Positions 50,601 through 60,686 are shown, counted from the first letter of the stretch. The stretch: 64,000 nucleotides of DNA from JAFALK01 sp042701975 (GCA_042701975.1 CP170561.1:3224001-3288000); one strand, 5' to 3'. Translations and numbers: made by a program. Notes: generated from the sequence alone by a model not told the origin.

Positions 50601-53600
50601 GCCAGGCCTTCGGCCTCAATTCGGCCATGACCATTGCCAATGTGGCCAACGCGGTGCTGAACCTCGGCAGCACCAACCAGACCATCGGCTCCCTGTCTGG
50701 CGGAGGCGCCATCGGCGGCCAAGTGAACCTGACGACGGGTACGCTGACCACCGGTGGCGACAACACCAGCACCAGCTTTGCTGGCGTCATCGCTGGCACG
50801 GGCGGCCTGACCAAGGTCGGCACGGGCACGCAAACCCTCTCAGGCACCAATAGCTACACCGGCGCTACCACCATCAATGCCGGCACGCTGCAGGCCGGCG
50901 CCGCGGCCGGCGGCCGTGCGTTCGGCAACCTGTCAGCCGTGACCCTGGCCAACACGGCCGGCGTCACGCTGGACCTCAACGGCTTCGACCAGTCCATCCG
51001 CTCGCTGGCAGGCGGCGGCGCCATTGGCGGCAACGTGACGATGGGGGCCGGTACGCTGACCCTCAACAACAACGCAAGCACCACTTACTCCGGCGTGATC
51101 AGCGGCAGTGGTGGCCTGATCAAGGCCGGCACCAGCATCCAGATCCTGTCGGGCACCAGCACTTTCACCGGCACCACGACCATCAATGCCGGCATCCTGC
51201 GCGCCGGCGCGGTGGCGGGCGGCCAAGCCTTCGGCGTCAATTCGGCGGTGACGCTCGCCAACGTGGCCGGCGCGAGCCTGGATCTCAACGGCTTCAGCCA
51301 GACCATCGGCTCGCTCGCCGGCGGCGGCTCCATCGGCGGCAACGTGACCTTGGGAAGCGCCGCAATACTGACCACCGGCCTCGACAACACCAGTACGAAC
51401 TATGCGGGTGCGGTCAGCGGCACCGGAAGCATCTGGAAGCAGGGCAGCGGTGTGCAAACCCTTTCCGGCATCAACACCCATACCGGCGGCGATCGCATCT
51501 ATGCCGGTACCCTGCGCGCGGGTTCCACGCAGGCCTTCGGTGCCACCACGGGAAGAGTGGAGCTGTACACCAACAGTGCAGTACTGGATTTGAACGGCTT
51601 CAATCAGACACTCAACTATCTGCTCGGCATCGGTGTGCCCGGTTCCCAGGTGCTGCTCGGCAGCGCCACGCTGACGCTCTCCACGAGCGGCAGCAGCGGC
51701 TTCTTCAGCGGCGTGATCAGCGGCTCGGGCGGCATCACCAAGGCCGGCGCCGGTCGCCACGACTTGCTGGGTTCCAACACCTACACGGGTGCCACGACGA
51801 TCAATGCCGGCACGCTGCGCGCGGTGGGCAGCAATACGGGTGGGCAGGCTTTCGGGAACTTGTCTGCCGTCACCATCGCCAATGTGGCCGGCGCCACGTT
51901 GGACCTCAACGGCACGGCCCAGATCATCGGCTCGCTCAACGGCGGCGGCACCACCGGCGGCGCGGTCGCGCTGGGTGCTGGCGCGCTGACCACCGGTGGC
52001 AACAACGCGAGCACAAGCTTTGCCGGCGTGATCAACGGCAGCGGCGGCCTCACCAAGAACGGCACGGGCACGCAGACGCTGACCGGCGACAGCACCTACA
52101 TCGGCACGACCACCATCAACACCGGCACGCTGCAACTCGGCAACGGCGGCGCCACGGGCTCCATCGTGGGCGACATCGTCAACAATGCCGCGCTCGTCTT
52201 CAACCGCGCCAACACGCTGAACTACGCCGGCGCTATCTCCGGGGCGGGCACGATCTCGCAGATCGGCAGCGGCACCACGCGCCTGACCGGCGACAGCTCC
52301 AGCTTCTCCGGCACGACCAGCGTCACGGGCGGCGCGCTGCGCGTCAACGGCACGCTGGGCAATGCGGCCAGCGCAGTCAACGTGAGCAACGGCGGCACGC
52401 TCGGCGGCAGCGGCACGATCGGCGGCAACGTCACGATCGCCGACGGCACGCTCGATCCCGGCAACTCGCCCGGCACGCTGACCATCGACGGCGATCTGAA
52501 CCTGAGCAGTGCCTCGGTGCTCAACTATGAGCTCGGCCAGGCTGGCACCGCCGGCGGCGCGCTCAACGACCACACCATCGTCGGCGGCAACCTGACCCTG
52601 GACGGCACGCTCAACGTCAGCGAATCGGCCGGCGGCACCTACGGCCCCGGCGTGTACCGCCTCATCAGCTACGCCGGCAGCCTCACCGACAACGGCCTGA
52701 CCTTGGGCAGCATGCCCGCGGGCAGCAGCAACTACCTGCAGACCTCGGTGGCCCACCAGGCCAACCTCGTCAACACGGCCGGCTACACGCTCAACTTCTG
52801 GGACGGCGCCAACACCACCCAGCGCAACAACGCCGTGATCGACGGCGGCAACGGCACCTGGCAGGCCAGCACCGGCAACGACAACTGGACCGAATCCACC
52901 GGCACCGCCAACGCGCCCTACACGAACGGCAGCTTCGCGATCTTCTCCGGTACGGCCGGCACCGTGAGCGTGGACAACAGCCAAGGCGCTGTGACTTCTG
53001 CGGGCATGCAGTTCACCACCAGCGGCTATGTGATCCAGGGCCAGCCGATCACGCTGGCCGCGGGCAGCAACACGCTGCGCGTGGGCGACGGCACCGCTGC
53101 CAGCGCCGGCTACACCGCCACCATCGCCGCCGAGCTCGCCGGCACGGGCGGCATCGACAAGACCGATCTGGGTACGCTGGTCCTCTCCGGCACCAACAGC
53201 TACACCGGCGGCACGACCGTCAGCGCCGGCACGCTGCAGCTCGGCGACGGCGGCACCACCGGCAGCGTCGTCGGCGACATCACGAACAACGCCACGCTGG
53301 CCTTCAACCGCTCGGACAACACGAGTTTTGCGGGCGCCATCTCGGGCTTCGGCAACCTCGTCAAGCTCGGCGCCAACACGCTGACGCTGACGAACACGAA
53401 CTCCTACACCGGCAGCACCAGCGTCAACGCCGGCACGCTGCAGGCGGGCAGTACGCAAGCCTTCGGCGTCAACTCGGCTGTCACGCTGGCGAACACGGCA
53501 GGCGCGACGCTCGATCTGAACAACTTCGACCAGACCATCGGCTCGCTCGCGGGTGGCGGCGCCGCGGGCGGCAACGTCACGCTGGGCAGCGCCACGCTCA

Positions 53601-56600
53601 GCACTGGTAACGACAACACGAGCACCACGTATGCCGGCGTGATCAGCGGCAGCGGTGGCCTGACCAAGAACGGCACGGGCACGCAGACGCTCTCCGGCGT
53701 CAATCTCTACACCGGCCCCACCACGATCAATGCCGGCACTTTGCAAGCGGGCGCCGCTGCAAACGGCCAGGCCTTCGGCAGCAACTCGGCCGTGACGCTC
53801 GCCGACGCGGCAGGCGTCGCGCTCGATCTCAACGGCTTCCACCAGACCATCGGCTCGCTCAGCGGTGGCGGCAGCACGGGCGGCAACGTGACGCTGGGCA
53901 CTGGCACGCTCACCACAGGCACAGACAACACGAGCACCAGCTTCGCGGGCAGCATCAGCGGCAGTGGCGGCCTGATCAAGAAGGGCTCGGGGCTGCAGGC
54001 CCTGCTGGCGGCCAACGGCTACACGGGGGCCACCACCATCAATGCCGGCATCCTGCAGGCCGGCGCCGCAGCGGGCGGTCAAGCCTTCGGCAACAACTCG
54101 GCCGTGGCCCTGGCCAACGTGGCCGGCGCCACGCTCGATCTGAATGGTTTTGACCAGACCATCGGCTCGCTGGCTGGCGGCGGCAGCACGGGCGGCAACG
54201 TGACGCTGGGCACGGCCACACTCACCACCGGCGGCGACAACACGAGCACCAGCTACGCCGGCGTGATCAGCGGCAGCGGCGGCCTGATCAAGAAGGGCAG
54301 CGGCATGCAGGCCCTTTTGGCTGCCAACGGCTACACCGGCGCCACCATCATCGAGGCGGGCATCCTGCAGGCCGGTGCTGCGGCAGGGGGCCAGGCCTTC
54401 GGCAACAACTCGGCCGTGACCCTGGCGGACGTGGCCGGGGCCGCGCTCGACCTCAACGGCTTCGACCAGACCATCGGCTCGCTGGCCGGCGGCGGCAGCA
54501 CCGGCGGCAATGTGACGCTCGGTGCCGGCAAGCTCGCCACCGGCGCCGACAACACCAGCACCAGCTACGCCGGCACGATCAGCGGCAGCGGTGGCCTGGC
54601 CAAGACCGGCAGCGGCACTCAGACGCTCACCGGCGACAGCAGCATTGGCGGTACCACCGCCGTCAATGCCGGCACTCTGCAGCTGGGCAACGGTGGGAGC
54701 AGCGGCAGTCTGGGCAACGGCGCCGTCACCCTGACTGCCGGCGCAACGCTGGCGCTCGACCGCAGCGACACGCTCACGCTCGCCAACGCGGTCAGCGGCG
54801 CCGGCACGCTGGCCCAGATCGGGACGGGCACGAGCCAATTGACGAGCACGGCCTCGGTCGGCGCAACGACGATCACGAACGGCACGCTCGATGTGAGCGG
54901 CAGCCTGGCGACGCCGACGATCACCATGGATGCACAAAGCGCCGCGGGCGCCATGATGCACGTCAGCGGCACGGTGAACGCGGGCGCTGGCGTGGCCACC
55001 GTAATCAGCGGCAACGGCAGCAGCAATCCGCACGCGGTCAAGGTGCTAGCCGGTGGCACGCTAACGGCCAACACTGGCGCCGGCGATCTCGGCAGCGGCG
55101 GCAACACGTTGGACGTGGCCGGTACTCTTGACACCGTGGGCGGCACCTTCAACCTCGGTGCAGGCAACGACACCTTCACGCTGCATGACGGTGCGACCGT
55201 CAACGGTACGGTCGATGGCGGCGCCGGTACGAACACACTCAACACCGACATCAACACCAGCGCCAACCTGGGCGCCAGCGTCAACTTCCAGACGCTGAAC
55301 AAGGCGGGCGTGGGCACGCTCAACATCACCGGCCCGCAGGCTTCGACCTTCGACACCGTGAACGTGCAGGCCGGCACGGTCAATGTGGGGGCCGCGGGCA
55401 GCATCACGAACGTGCAGTCCACCACGGTGGCCGCGGGCGCCACGCTCAAGGTGACGGGCAGCTACAGCGGCGGCGTGGACAACGATCTGCTCGACGTGGC
55501 CGGCACGCTGGACCTCGGCACGGGAACCCTCAACCTGGGCGCCGGCAACGACACCTTCACGCTGCACGACGGTGCCACCGTCATCGGCACGGTGGACGGC
55601 GGCGCCGGCACGAACACACTCAACACCGACATCAACACCAGCGCCAACCTGGGTGCCAGCGTCAATTTCCAGACCCTGCTCAAGACCGGCACGGGTACGC
55701 TCAACATCACCGGCCCGGGGACCTCGGCGTTCAACACCGTGCTGCTGCAGGGCGGCGCGCTGCAGATCGCCGCCGGTGCCACTGTCGATCCGCAGACCAC
55801 CGTGGTCGGCTCGGGCACGAACTTCATCGTCAACGGCAGCTACACGGGCACGGCCGGCAACGACACCATGGATGTCAGTGGCACCGTCAGCGGCACCGGC
55901 ACCATCAACTTGCTGGCCGGTGACGACGTACTGACCCTGCGCGACGGCGCGGTGCTGAACAACACCAACCCCATCGACGGCGGCGCCCACAGCGCCGGCG
56001 ACGCCGTTGTGCTGGACAACGCTGGCGCGCTGAACGTCGACGGAGCCCAGCTCGTCAACTTCGAGTTGCTGCGCAAGCAGAACGCCGGCACGGCCACGCT
56101 GACCGGTGCGCATGCCTACAGCGGCGGCACTGAGGTCCAGGCCGGCACGCTGGATGTGACAGGCTCGCTGACCACGCCCACGATCCTGATGAACGCGACC
56201 AGCGCAGCCGGCGCCACGCTGCAAGTCAGCGGTACGGTCGAGGCCGCGGGCGCCACGCCAGTCGTGATCGCCGGCAGCGGCAGCAACCCGCACACAGTCT
56301 CAGTGCTGGTCGGCGGCACGCTGCGGGCCAATACCGGTGCGGGCGACCTCGGCAGCGGCGGCAACACGCTCGATGTGGCTGGCACACTGGACGCGGGCGG
56401 CGGTGTCTTCAACCTTGGCGCGGGCAACGACACCTTCACGCTGCACGATGGCGCCACCGTCCTTGGCACGGTCGATGGCGGCGCGGGCACCAACACGCTC
56501 AACACCGACATCAACACCAGCGCCAACCTGGGCGCCAGCGTCAATTTCCAGACCCTGCTCAAGACGGGCACCGGTATTCTCAACATCACCGGCCCGGCGG

Positions 56601-59600
56601 GCTCAGCCTTCAACACCGTCGATGTGCAGGCCGGCACGCTCGACGTGCAGGCCGCCGGGAGTTTCAGCGGCGTGCAGACCACCACGGTCGCCGCAGGCAC
56701 CACCTTGAAGGTGGACGGCGCCTACACGGGCAGCGCCGGCAACGACGCGATGACCGTGTCCGGCACGGTCTCCGGCAGCGGCACGATCGGCCTGGGTGCT
56801 GGCGACGACACCTTGACCCTGCGCGACGGCGCGGTGCTCGCAAATTCCAACCCCATCGACGGTGGCGCCCACAGCGCCGGCGACACGGTGGTGCTGGACA
56901 ACGCGCAGGCCCTCAGCGTCGACGGCAGCAAACTCGTCAACTGGGAATTCCTGCGCAAGCAGAACGTTGGCACCGCCGCGCTGACCGGCACGAACACCTA
57001 CAGCGGCGGCACCGACATCCAGGGCGGCACGCTGAACGTGGCCGGCACGTTGACCACACCGACGATCACCATGGATGCGCAAACCGCAGCTGGCGCCACG
57101 CTGCAGGTGAGCGGCACCGTGAACGGCGGTGCAGGCGTGGCCACCGTGATCACCGGCAGCGGCAGCAACCCGCACACCGTGTCCATCTTGGCCGGCGCCA
57201 CGCTGCTGGCGAACACCGGTGCGGGGGACCTCGGCAGTGGCGGCAACACGCTCGATGTGGCCGGCACGCTGGACACCGTGGGTGGTGTCTTCAATCTTGG
57301 ATCCGGCAACGACAACTTCATCGTGCATGACAACACCGTTGTCAACGGCACGGTGGACGGCGGCGCGGGCATCGACTCGCGGGTGTACGACATCAACGGC
57401 ACGGCCAACCTGGGCGCGCTGGTGAACTTCGAGGCCCTGGTCAAGAAGGGCACGGGCCAGCTCGACGTCAACGGACCTGCCGCCACCACCGGCTTGCAGC
57501 TCGTCGATGTGCAGGCCGGCACGCTCAACGTGACGGCTGGCGCCAGCATCACCGGCGTGCAGACCACGCAGGTGGCCGCAGGCGCCACCTTGAAGGTCAG
57601 CGGCAGCTACACGGGCAGCGCCGGCAACGACCTGCTCGACGTGGCCGGCACGCTGGACCTGGGCACGGGCACCCTCAACCTCGGCGCCGGCAACGACACC
57701 TTCACGCTGCGCGACGGTGCCACCGTCATCGGCACGGTCGATGGTGGCACGGGCACCAACACACTCAACACGGCCATCAACACCAGCGCCAACCTCGGCG
57801 CCAGCGTGAACTTCCAGACCCTGCTCAAGACTGGAACGGGTGTGCTCAATGTCAACGGACCGCAGGTCTCCGTCTTTGACACCGTGAACGTGCAGGCCGG
57901 CACCGTCAACGTGGCCGCCGCCGGCAGCCTGACCAACGTGCAGAGCACCACGGTGGCCGCAGGCGCCACCTTGAAGGTGGATGGCAGCTACACGGGCAGC
58001 GCGGGCAACGACACGATGACCGTCTCCGGCACGGTCTCCGGCACCGGCACGATCGACCTGGGCAATGGCGACGACACGCTGACACTCAACGATGGCGCGA
58101 GCCTCACCGGCACCCCGATCAGCGGCGGCGGCCATGTGGCGGGCGACTGCGTGGTGCTGAACAACGCAGTGGCGATGACGCTGGATGCCGCGCAGGTCTC
58201 GAACTTTGAGCTGCTGACGAAGACCAACACCGGCGTGGCTACGCTGACCGGCACGCAGGCCTACAGCGGCGGCACCGACATCCAGGGCGGCACGCTGAAC
58301 GTGAGCGGCACGCTGAACACGCCGACGGTCGCGATGGCGGGGGCCACCTTGCAAGTTGGCGGCACCGTGAACGGGGGCGCTGGCGTGGCCACCGTGATCA
58401 CCGGCAGCGGCGGTACCCCGAACACGGTGTCCGTCCTGGCCGGTGCCACGCTGCTGGCCAACACCGGCGCGGGTGACCTCGGCAGCGGTGGCAACACGCT
58501 CGATGTGGCCGGCACGCTGGACACCGGCGGCGGCACCTTCAACCTCGGCGCCGGCAACGACACCTTCACCTTGCACGATGGCGCCACCGTCCTTGGCACG
58601 GTCGATGGCGGTGCGGGCACCAACACGCTCAACACCGATATCAACGGCACCGCCAGTCTGGGCGGCAGCGTGAACTTCCAGAGCTTAAGCAAGACGGGCA
58701 CCGGCACGCTCAACGTCACGGGGCCGCAGGGCTCCATCTTCAGCACTGTGAACGTGCAGGCCGGCACCGTCAACGTCGCCGCTGCCGGCAGCCTCACCGG
58801 CGTGCAGGCGACCACGGTGGCTTCGGGTGCGACCCTCAACGTGAACGGCAGCTACACGGGCAGCGCCGGCAACGACACGATGACGGTGGCCGGTACGGTC
58901 TCAGGCGCCGGCACGATCGGCCTGGGTGCCGGTGACGACACGCTGACCCTGCGCGACGGTGCTGTGCTGGCCAACACCAACCCCATCGACGGCGGCACGC
59001 ACAGCGTAGGTGGTGGCGACACGGTGGTGCTGAACAACGCGCAGGCCCTGAGCTTCGACGGCAGCAAGGTGGTCAATTTCGAGAACCTGACCAAGCAAGG
59101 CAGCGGCGTGGCCACGCTGACCGGCAGCAACAGCTTTGCAGGCACGACGACCGTCCAGGCCGGCACGCTGCGCGCCGGCGGCACCAACGTGCTGAGCGCG
59201 GTCGGCGCCCATGTCGTGGCCAGTGGGGCGACGCTGGACCTGGCGGGTTGGAGCCAGACGGTGGCCTCGCTGACCAACAGCGGCACCGTCTCGCTGGTGG
59301 GCAGCAAGTCCGGCACCACCCTGACCGTGACCGGCAACTACCACGGCAACAACGGCGTGCTGCGCCTGGGCGTGGACCAGTCCAACACGGCCAGCCCGGC
59401 CGACCAGCTGGTCCTGAGCGGCCCGACCGCAACCGCCACCGGCAAGACGCTGATCGATGTCGTCAACGTCGGCGTGCTGGGCACCGCCACCCAGGGCGAC
59501 GGCATCGAGCTGATCGCCGCGCGCAACGGCGCCACCACCACGGCGCAGACCACGAAGGACGCCTTCGCCCTCGTGGGCGGCCATGTGGACGGCGGCGCCT

Positions 59601-60658
59601 TCCAGTACCGGCTCTATGCGGCGGACGCAAGCGGCAACGGCGAGAGCTGGTACCTGCGCTCGGATGCGCCGAACAATCCGGGCAAGCCGGCCTTCCGCCC
59701 CGAGGTGTCGCTGTTCGCCGGCGCACCGGAGCAGATGCGCCAGGGCAGCCTGGTGATGCTGAGCAACCTGCACCAGCGCTCGGGTGATGTGCAGGGCGGG
59801 GCCAAGTCCACCGAGGAGCTCGCCGGTGGCGGGCGGCGCATGTGGGGCCGGGCCATCGGCTCCGACATCCAGCTGCGCCAGGCCGGCGACGTGGGCCAGG
59901 TCAGCGATGGCAGCATCAACGGCATGCAGCTGGGGCTGGACCTGTACGCCGACGCCAGCTGGCACGCCGGCTTGTACGCCGGGCGGCTGACCGCCAACGC
60001 CAAGGTCAACGGTATGGCCGGTGGCGAATGGACGCAAGTGGGCAGCAGCAAGATGCGCGGCGGCTATCTGGGCGGCTACGCCACCTGGATCGGCAGCGAG
60101 GGCACCTATGTGGACACCGTCCTGCAGCTGGGCCACCACGGCTACACGCTCTCGCCCAAGGACAACCCGCAGGTCTCGGGCAAGGGCAAGAACCTGCTCG
60201 CTTCAGTCGAGGCGGGCCAGGCCTTCCGGCTCAACGGCCAGTGGGACCTCGAGCCGCAGCTGCAGCTGACCTACGCCAAGCTCGACATCGACGACGTGGA
60301 GATCAGCAGCGCCACGGTGCAGCAGCGCTCCGTCAACGGCTGGCAGGCGCGCCTGGGGCTGCGGCTCAAGGGCAGCTTCGCGACCGAGAACGGCATGCTC
60401 AAGCCCTATGCGCGGCTGAACCTGAACGTCGCGCCCAATGGCAAGGACGGCACCCGCTTCGTGGGCCCGGCAGCCGGTGCGGCCGAAGTGTCCAGCAGCC
60501 GCGGCCAGCAGGCTGTGGAGCTGGCTGGGGGCTTCACCTGGGAGGCCAGCCGCACGGTGAGCGTCTATGGCGAGGTGGGCAAGCTCCTGGCCGTGGGCGG
60601 GGACAGCCGCGTCAACAGCGGCGTGCAGGCCTCACTCGGCTTGCGCGTGAACTGGTAA
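47633..60658 (+). CDS. Giant type Va autotransporter (4341 aa)
   Basis: ATG 47633 follows GGGAGGGACTT. The N terminus MNRVFRSLWNRALNAWVAV is an extended signal peptide region (ESPR), followed by a basic patch and the hydrophobic core ILALALVSALVAQAG. The passenger (about residues 60-3900) is almost all repeat: about 17 autotransporter-associated beta-strand repeats with a 104-residue period (GTNTYTGATTINAGTLQAG... FSQTIGSLAGGG... YAGVISGSGGLTK), a non-repetitive spacer near 1580-1850, then longer modules built from GTLDVAGTL, NLGAGNDTFTLHDGATV, NTLNTDINTSANLG and GSYTGSAGND. The C-terminal about 270 residues form the outer-membrane barrel ending LGLRVNW. No RTX calcium nonapeptides or protease motifs are seen. 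Surface adhesion or autoaggregation is a reasonable but unproven role. The 3' end is shared with the gene at 1. Confidence 0.95.
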   Translation: MNRVFRSLWNRALNAWVAVPETASAAGGCASTPRRIAAPRLTILALALVSALVAQAGTTLYWDPNGNTAGLGGTGTWDTASVFWNTSATGAGGTVSAWNNANLDLAVFGGTAGTVTLSGSLDVSGITFSTGGYTLTGGTLNLVGATPTVTGGGTINSAIAGTTGFRTGGGNVTLTLGGANTFTGPLIVAHGSASPGFLPNLTLAAGASLATSDVTVGSGAAGSYAVLTNGSDNQMTSAVVSFNTNGSNWAYWWLQGTSQSVLGVSDSTGAGVIEEGGGGNSTLALTGSGTYSFNGVMRGGFTGPTTFSLVKSGSGTQTLSGGGISYNGTTTVSGGRLVLNNTANYRSATTVNGVTLELAGNANLDHPAGFSLALNNGSTLTKTNTGYDTFNSSNVAISGTVAVNITNNGTNNQLFIGGAGTGLTGSGTINLTNTGSATTGMTLRTGAGSFSGAINVSGGVLNVGSGAALALQNSALSLSNSARLNLGAAFATTASDASVQTLSGDSTTTAVLGAQTLTLGTNNGSGATFSGVISGTGGLAKTGTGTQTLSGTNTYTGATAVNAGTLQAGAAAGGQAFGSNSAVTLANASGVTLDLNSFSQTIGSLAGGGATGGNVSLLGGTLTTGGNNTSTSYAGVISGIGGLTKNGSGTQTLSGTSTYVGATTVNAGSLRAGAAAGGQAFGNGSAVTLANVAGATLDLNGFSQTVGSLAGGGTTGGNVTLGTATLTTGNTTSASYGGVISGSGGLTKVGSGTQTLTGSSTYTGATTINAGTLAAGAAAGGQAFGLNSAVTLADVAGATLSLSSFSQTIGSLSGGGTTGGNVTLVGGGILSTGGLNTSASYAGVISGNGGLTKQGSGTQTVSGISTYTGATTINAGVLQAGAAAGGQAFGVNSAVTLANVTGAKLDLNGFNQTIGSLHGGGTTGGNVSLGTATLTTGGNGVTGIYSGVISGSGGLTRVGSGTQVLQGISTYTGATTVNGGTLQAGAGSNGQAFGLNSAMTIANVANAVLNLGSTNQTIGSLSGGGAIGGQVNLTTGTLTTGGDNTSTSFAGVIAGTGGLTKVGTGTQTLSGTNSYTGATTINAGTLQAGAAAGGRAFGNLSAVTLANTAGVTLDLNGFDQSIRSLAGGGAIGGNVTMGAGTLTLNNNASTTYSGVISGSGGLIKAGTSIQILSGTSTFTGTTTINAGILRAGAVAGGQAFGVNSAVTLANVAGASLDLNGFSQTIGSLAGGGSIGGNVTLGSAAILTTGLDNTSTNYAGAVSGTGSIWKQGSGVQTLSGINTHTGGDRIYAGTLRAGSTQAFGATTGRVELYTNSAVLDLNGFNQTLNYLLGIGVPGSQVLLGSATLTLSTSGSSGFFSGVISGSGGITKAGAGRHDLLGSNTYTGATTINAGTLRAVGSNTGGQAFGNLSAVTIANVAGATLDLNGTAQIIGSLNGGGTTGGAVALGAGALTTGGNNASTSFAGVINGSGGLTKNGTGTQTLTGDSTYIGTTTINTGTLQLGNGGATGSIVGDIVNNAALVFNRANTLNYAGAISGAGTISQIGSGTTRLTGDSSSFSGTTSVTGGALRVNGTLGNAASAVNVSNGGTLGGSGTIGGNVTIADGTLDPGNSPGTLTIDGDLNLSSASVLNYELGQAGTAGGALNDHTIVGGNLTLDGTLNVSESAGGTYGPGVYRLISYAGSLTDNGLTLGSMPAGSSNYLQTSVAHQANLVNTAGYTLNFWDGANTTQRNNAVIDGGNGTWQASTGNDNWTESTGTANAPYTNGSFAIFSGTAGTVSVDNSQGAVTSAGMQFTTSGYVIQGQPITLAAGSNTLRVGDGTAASAGYTATIAAELAGTGGIDKTDLGTLVLSGTNSYTGGTTVSAGTLQLGDGGTTGSVVGDITNNATLAFNRSDNTSFAGAISGFGNLVKLGANTLTLTNTNSYTGSTSVNAGTLQAGSTQAFGVNSAVTLANTAGATLDLNNFDQTIGSLAGGGAAGGNVTLGSATLSTGNDNTSTTYAGVISGSGGLTKNGTGTQTLSGVNLYTGPTTINAGTLQAGAAANGQAFGSNSAVTLADAAGVALDLNGFHQTIGSLSGGGSTGGNVTLGTGTLTTGTDNTSTSFAGSISGSGGLIKKGSGLQALLAANGYTGATTINAGILQAGAAAGGQAFGNNSAVALANVAGATLDLNGFDQTIGSLAGGGSTGGNVTLGTATLTTGGDNTSTSYAGVISGSGGLIKKGSGMQALLAANGYTGATIIEAGILQAGAAAGGQAFGNNSAVTLADVAGAALDLNGFDQTIGSLAGGGSTGGNVTLGAGKLATGADNTSTSYAGTISGSGGLAKTGSGTQTLTGDSSIGGTTAVNAGTLQLGNGGSSGSLGNGAVTLTAGATLALDRSDTLTLANAVSGAGTLAQIGTGTSQLTSTASVGATTITNGTLDVSGSLATPTITMDAQSAAGAMMHVSGTVNAGAGVATVISGNGSSNPHAVKVLAGGTLTANTGAGDLGSGGNTLDVAGTLDTVGGTFNLGAGNDTFTLHDGATVNGTVDGGAGTNTLNTDINTSANLGASVNFQTLNKAGVGTLNITGPQASTFDTVNVQAGTVNVGAAGSITNVQSTTVAAGATLKVTGSYSGGVDNDLLDVAGTLDLGTGTLNLGAGNDTFTLHDGATVIGTVDGGAGTNTLNTDINTSANLGASVNFQTLLKTGTGTLNITGPGTSAFNTVLLQGGALQIAAGATVDPQTTVVGSGTNFIVNGSYTGTAGNDTMDVSGTVSGTGTINLLAGDDVLTLRDGAVLNNTNPIDGGAHSAGDAVVLDNAGALNVDGAQLVNFELLRKQNAGTATLTGAHAYSGGTEVQAGTLDVTGSLTTPTILMNATSAAGATLQVSGTVEAAGATPVVIAGSGSNPHTVSVLVGGTLRANTGAGDLGSGGNTLDVAGTLDAGGGVFNLGAGNDTFTLHDGATVLGTVDGGAGTNTLNTDINTSANLGASVNFQTLLKTGTGILNITGPAGSAFNTVDVQAGTLDVQAAGSFSGVQTTTVAAGTTLKVDGAYTGSAGNDAMTVSGTVSGSGTIGLGAGDDTLTLRDGAVLANSNPIDGGAHSAGDTVVLDNAQALSVDGSKLVNWEFLRKQNVGTAALTGTNTYSGGTDIQGGTLNVAGTLTTPTITMDAQTAAGATLQVSGTVNGGAGVATVITGSGSNPHTVSILAGATLLANTGAGDLGSGGNTLDVAGTLDTVGGVFNLGSGNDNFIVHDNTVVNGTVDGGAGIDSRVYDINGTANLGALVNFEALVKKGTGQLDVNGPAATTGLQLVDVQAGTLNVTAGASITGVQTTQVAAGATLKVSGSYTGSAGNDLLDVAGTLDLGTGTLNLGAGNDTFTLRDGATVIGTVDGGTGTNTLNTAINTSANLGASVNFQTLLKTGTGVLNVNGPQVSVFDTVNVQAGTVNVAAAGSLTNVQSTTVAAGATLKVDGSYTGSAGNDTMTVSGTVSGTGTIDLGNGDDTLTLNDGASLTGTPISGGGHVAGDCVVLNNAVAMTLDAAQVSNFELLTKTNTGVATLTGTQAYSGGTDIQGGTLNVSGTLNTPTVAMAGATLQVGGTVNGGAGVATVITGSGGTPNTVSVLAGATLLANTGAGDLGSGGNTLDVAGTLDTGGGTFNLGAGNDTFTLHDGATVLGTVDGGAGTNTLNTDINGTASLGGSVNFQSLSKTGTGTLNVTGPQGSIFSTVNVQAGTVNVAAAGSLTGVQATTVASGATLNVNGSYTGSAGNDTMTVAGTVSGAGTIGLGAGDDTLTLRDGAVLANTNPIDGGTHSVGGGDTVVLNNAQALSFDGSKVVNFENLTKQGSGVATLTGSNSFAGTTTVQAGTLRAGGTNVLSAVGAHVVASGATLDLAGWSQTVASLTNSGTVSLVGSKSGTTLTVTGNYHGNNGVLRLGVDQSNTASPADQLVLSGPTATATGKTLIDVVNVGVLGTATQGDGIELIAARNGATTTAQTTKDAFALVGGHVDGGAFQYRLYAADASGNGESWYLRSDAPNNPGKPAFRPEVSLFAGAPEQMRQGSLVMLSNLHQRSGDVQGGAKSTEELAGGGRRMWGRAIGSDIQLRQAGDVGQVSDGSINGMQLGLDLYADASWHAGLYAGRLTANAKVNGMAGGEWTQVGSSKMRGGYLGGYATWIGSEGTYVDTVLQLGHHGYTLSPKDNPQVSGKGKNLLASVEAGQAFRLNGQWDLEPQLQLTYAKLDIDDVEISSATVQQRSVNGWQARLGLRLKGSFATENGMLKPYARLNLNVAPNGKDGTRFVGPAAGAAEVSSSRGQQAVELAGGFTWEASRTVSVYGEVGKLLAVGGDSRVNSGVQASLGLRVNW
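49283..54640 (+). repeat. Two arrays of 312-bp tandem repeats inside the autotransporter
   Basis: Unit starts (G-T-N-T-Y-T-G-type codons) fall at about 49283, 49595, 49904, 50218, 50530, 50842, 51150, 51468, 51771 and 52085, then again at about 53392, 53696, 54008, 54320 and 54632. The period is 302-318 bp, mostly 312. The units at 54008 and 54320 are the most alike, suggesting recent duplication. The gap 52130-53190 is unique sequence. Confidence 0.85.
54884..58300 (+). repeat. Higher-order 0.9/1.26-kb modules inside the autotransporter
   Basis: The block GTL-x-V-x-GSL-x-TPTI recurs at about 54884, 56145, 57028 and 58288, with spacings near 1260, 885 and 1260 bp. The longer modules carry one extra about 375-bp subunit. 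GAGNDTFTLHDGATV and ANLGASVNFQ blocks recur within each. Confidence 0.75.
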
Positions 60659-60686
60659 TCGAGGGAGGGCAGGGGACCATATCACG
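58142..60686 (+). repeat. Direct repeat of 1-2545 (paralogous autotransporter 3' ends)
   Basis: 58142-60658 equals 1-2517 in length without a single indel and differs by scattered substitutions only. Similarity continues about 30 bp past both stop codons: AGGG-AGGGC-GGGG-CAT-TCACGA at 2521-2545 and again at about 60662-60688. In the left copy this is the ribosome site and ATG of a binding-protein gene; in the right copy ATG has become ATA and the gene is gone. Confidence 0.9.

Noticed and set aside
49283..54640. CRISPR-like or minisatellite array
   Set aside because: The 312-bp period is a multiple of three within one open frame and encodes autotransporter beta-strand repeats. There are no spacers.
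50933..55033. A 1366-codon minus-strand frame opposite the autotransporter
   Set aside because: It is repetitive only because the plus-strand repeats are. There is no start signal and no recognisable domain.
55140..58600. RTX-type calcium-binding repeats in the autotransporter (GAGND motifs)
   Set aside because: The nonapeptide GGxGxDxUx is not repeated in tandem. The motif occurs once per long module followed by TFTLHDGATV, and the protein has a C-terminal barrel rather than a type I secretion signal.
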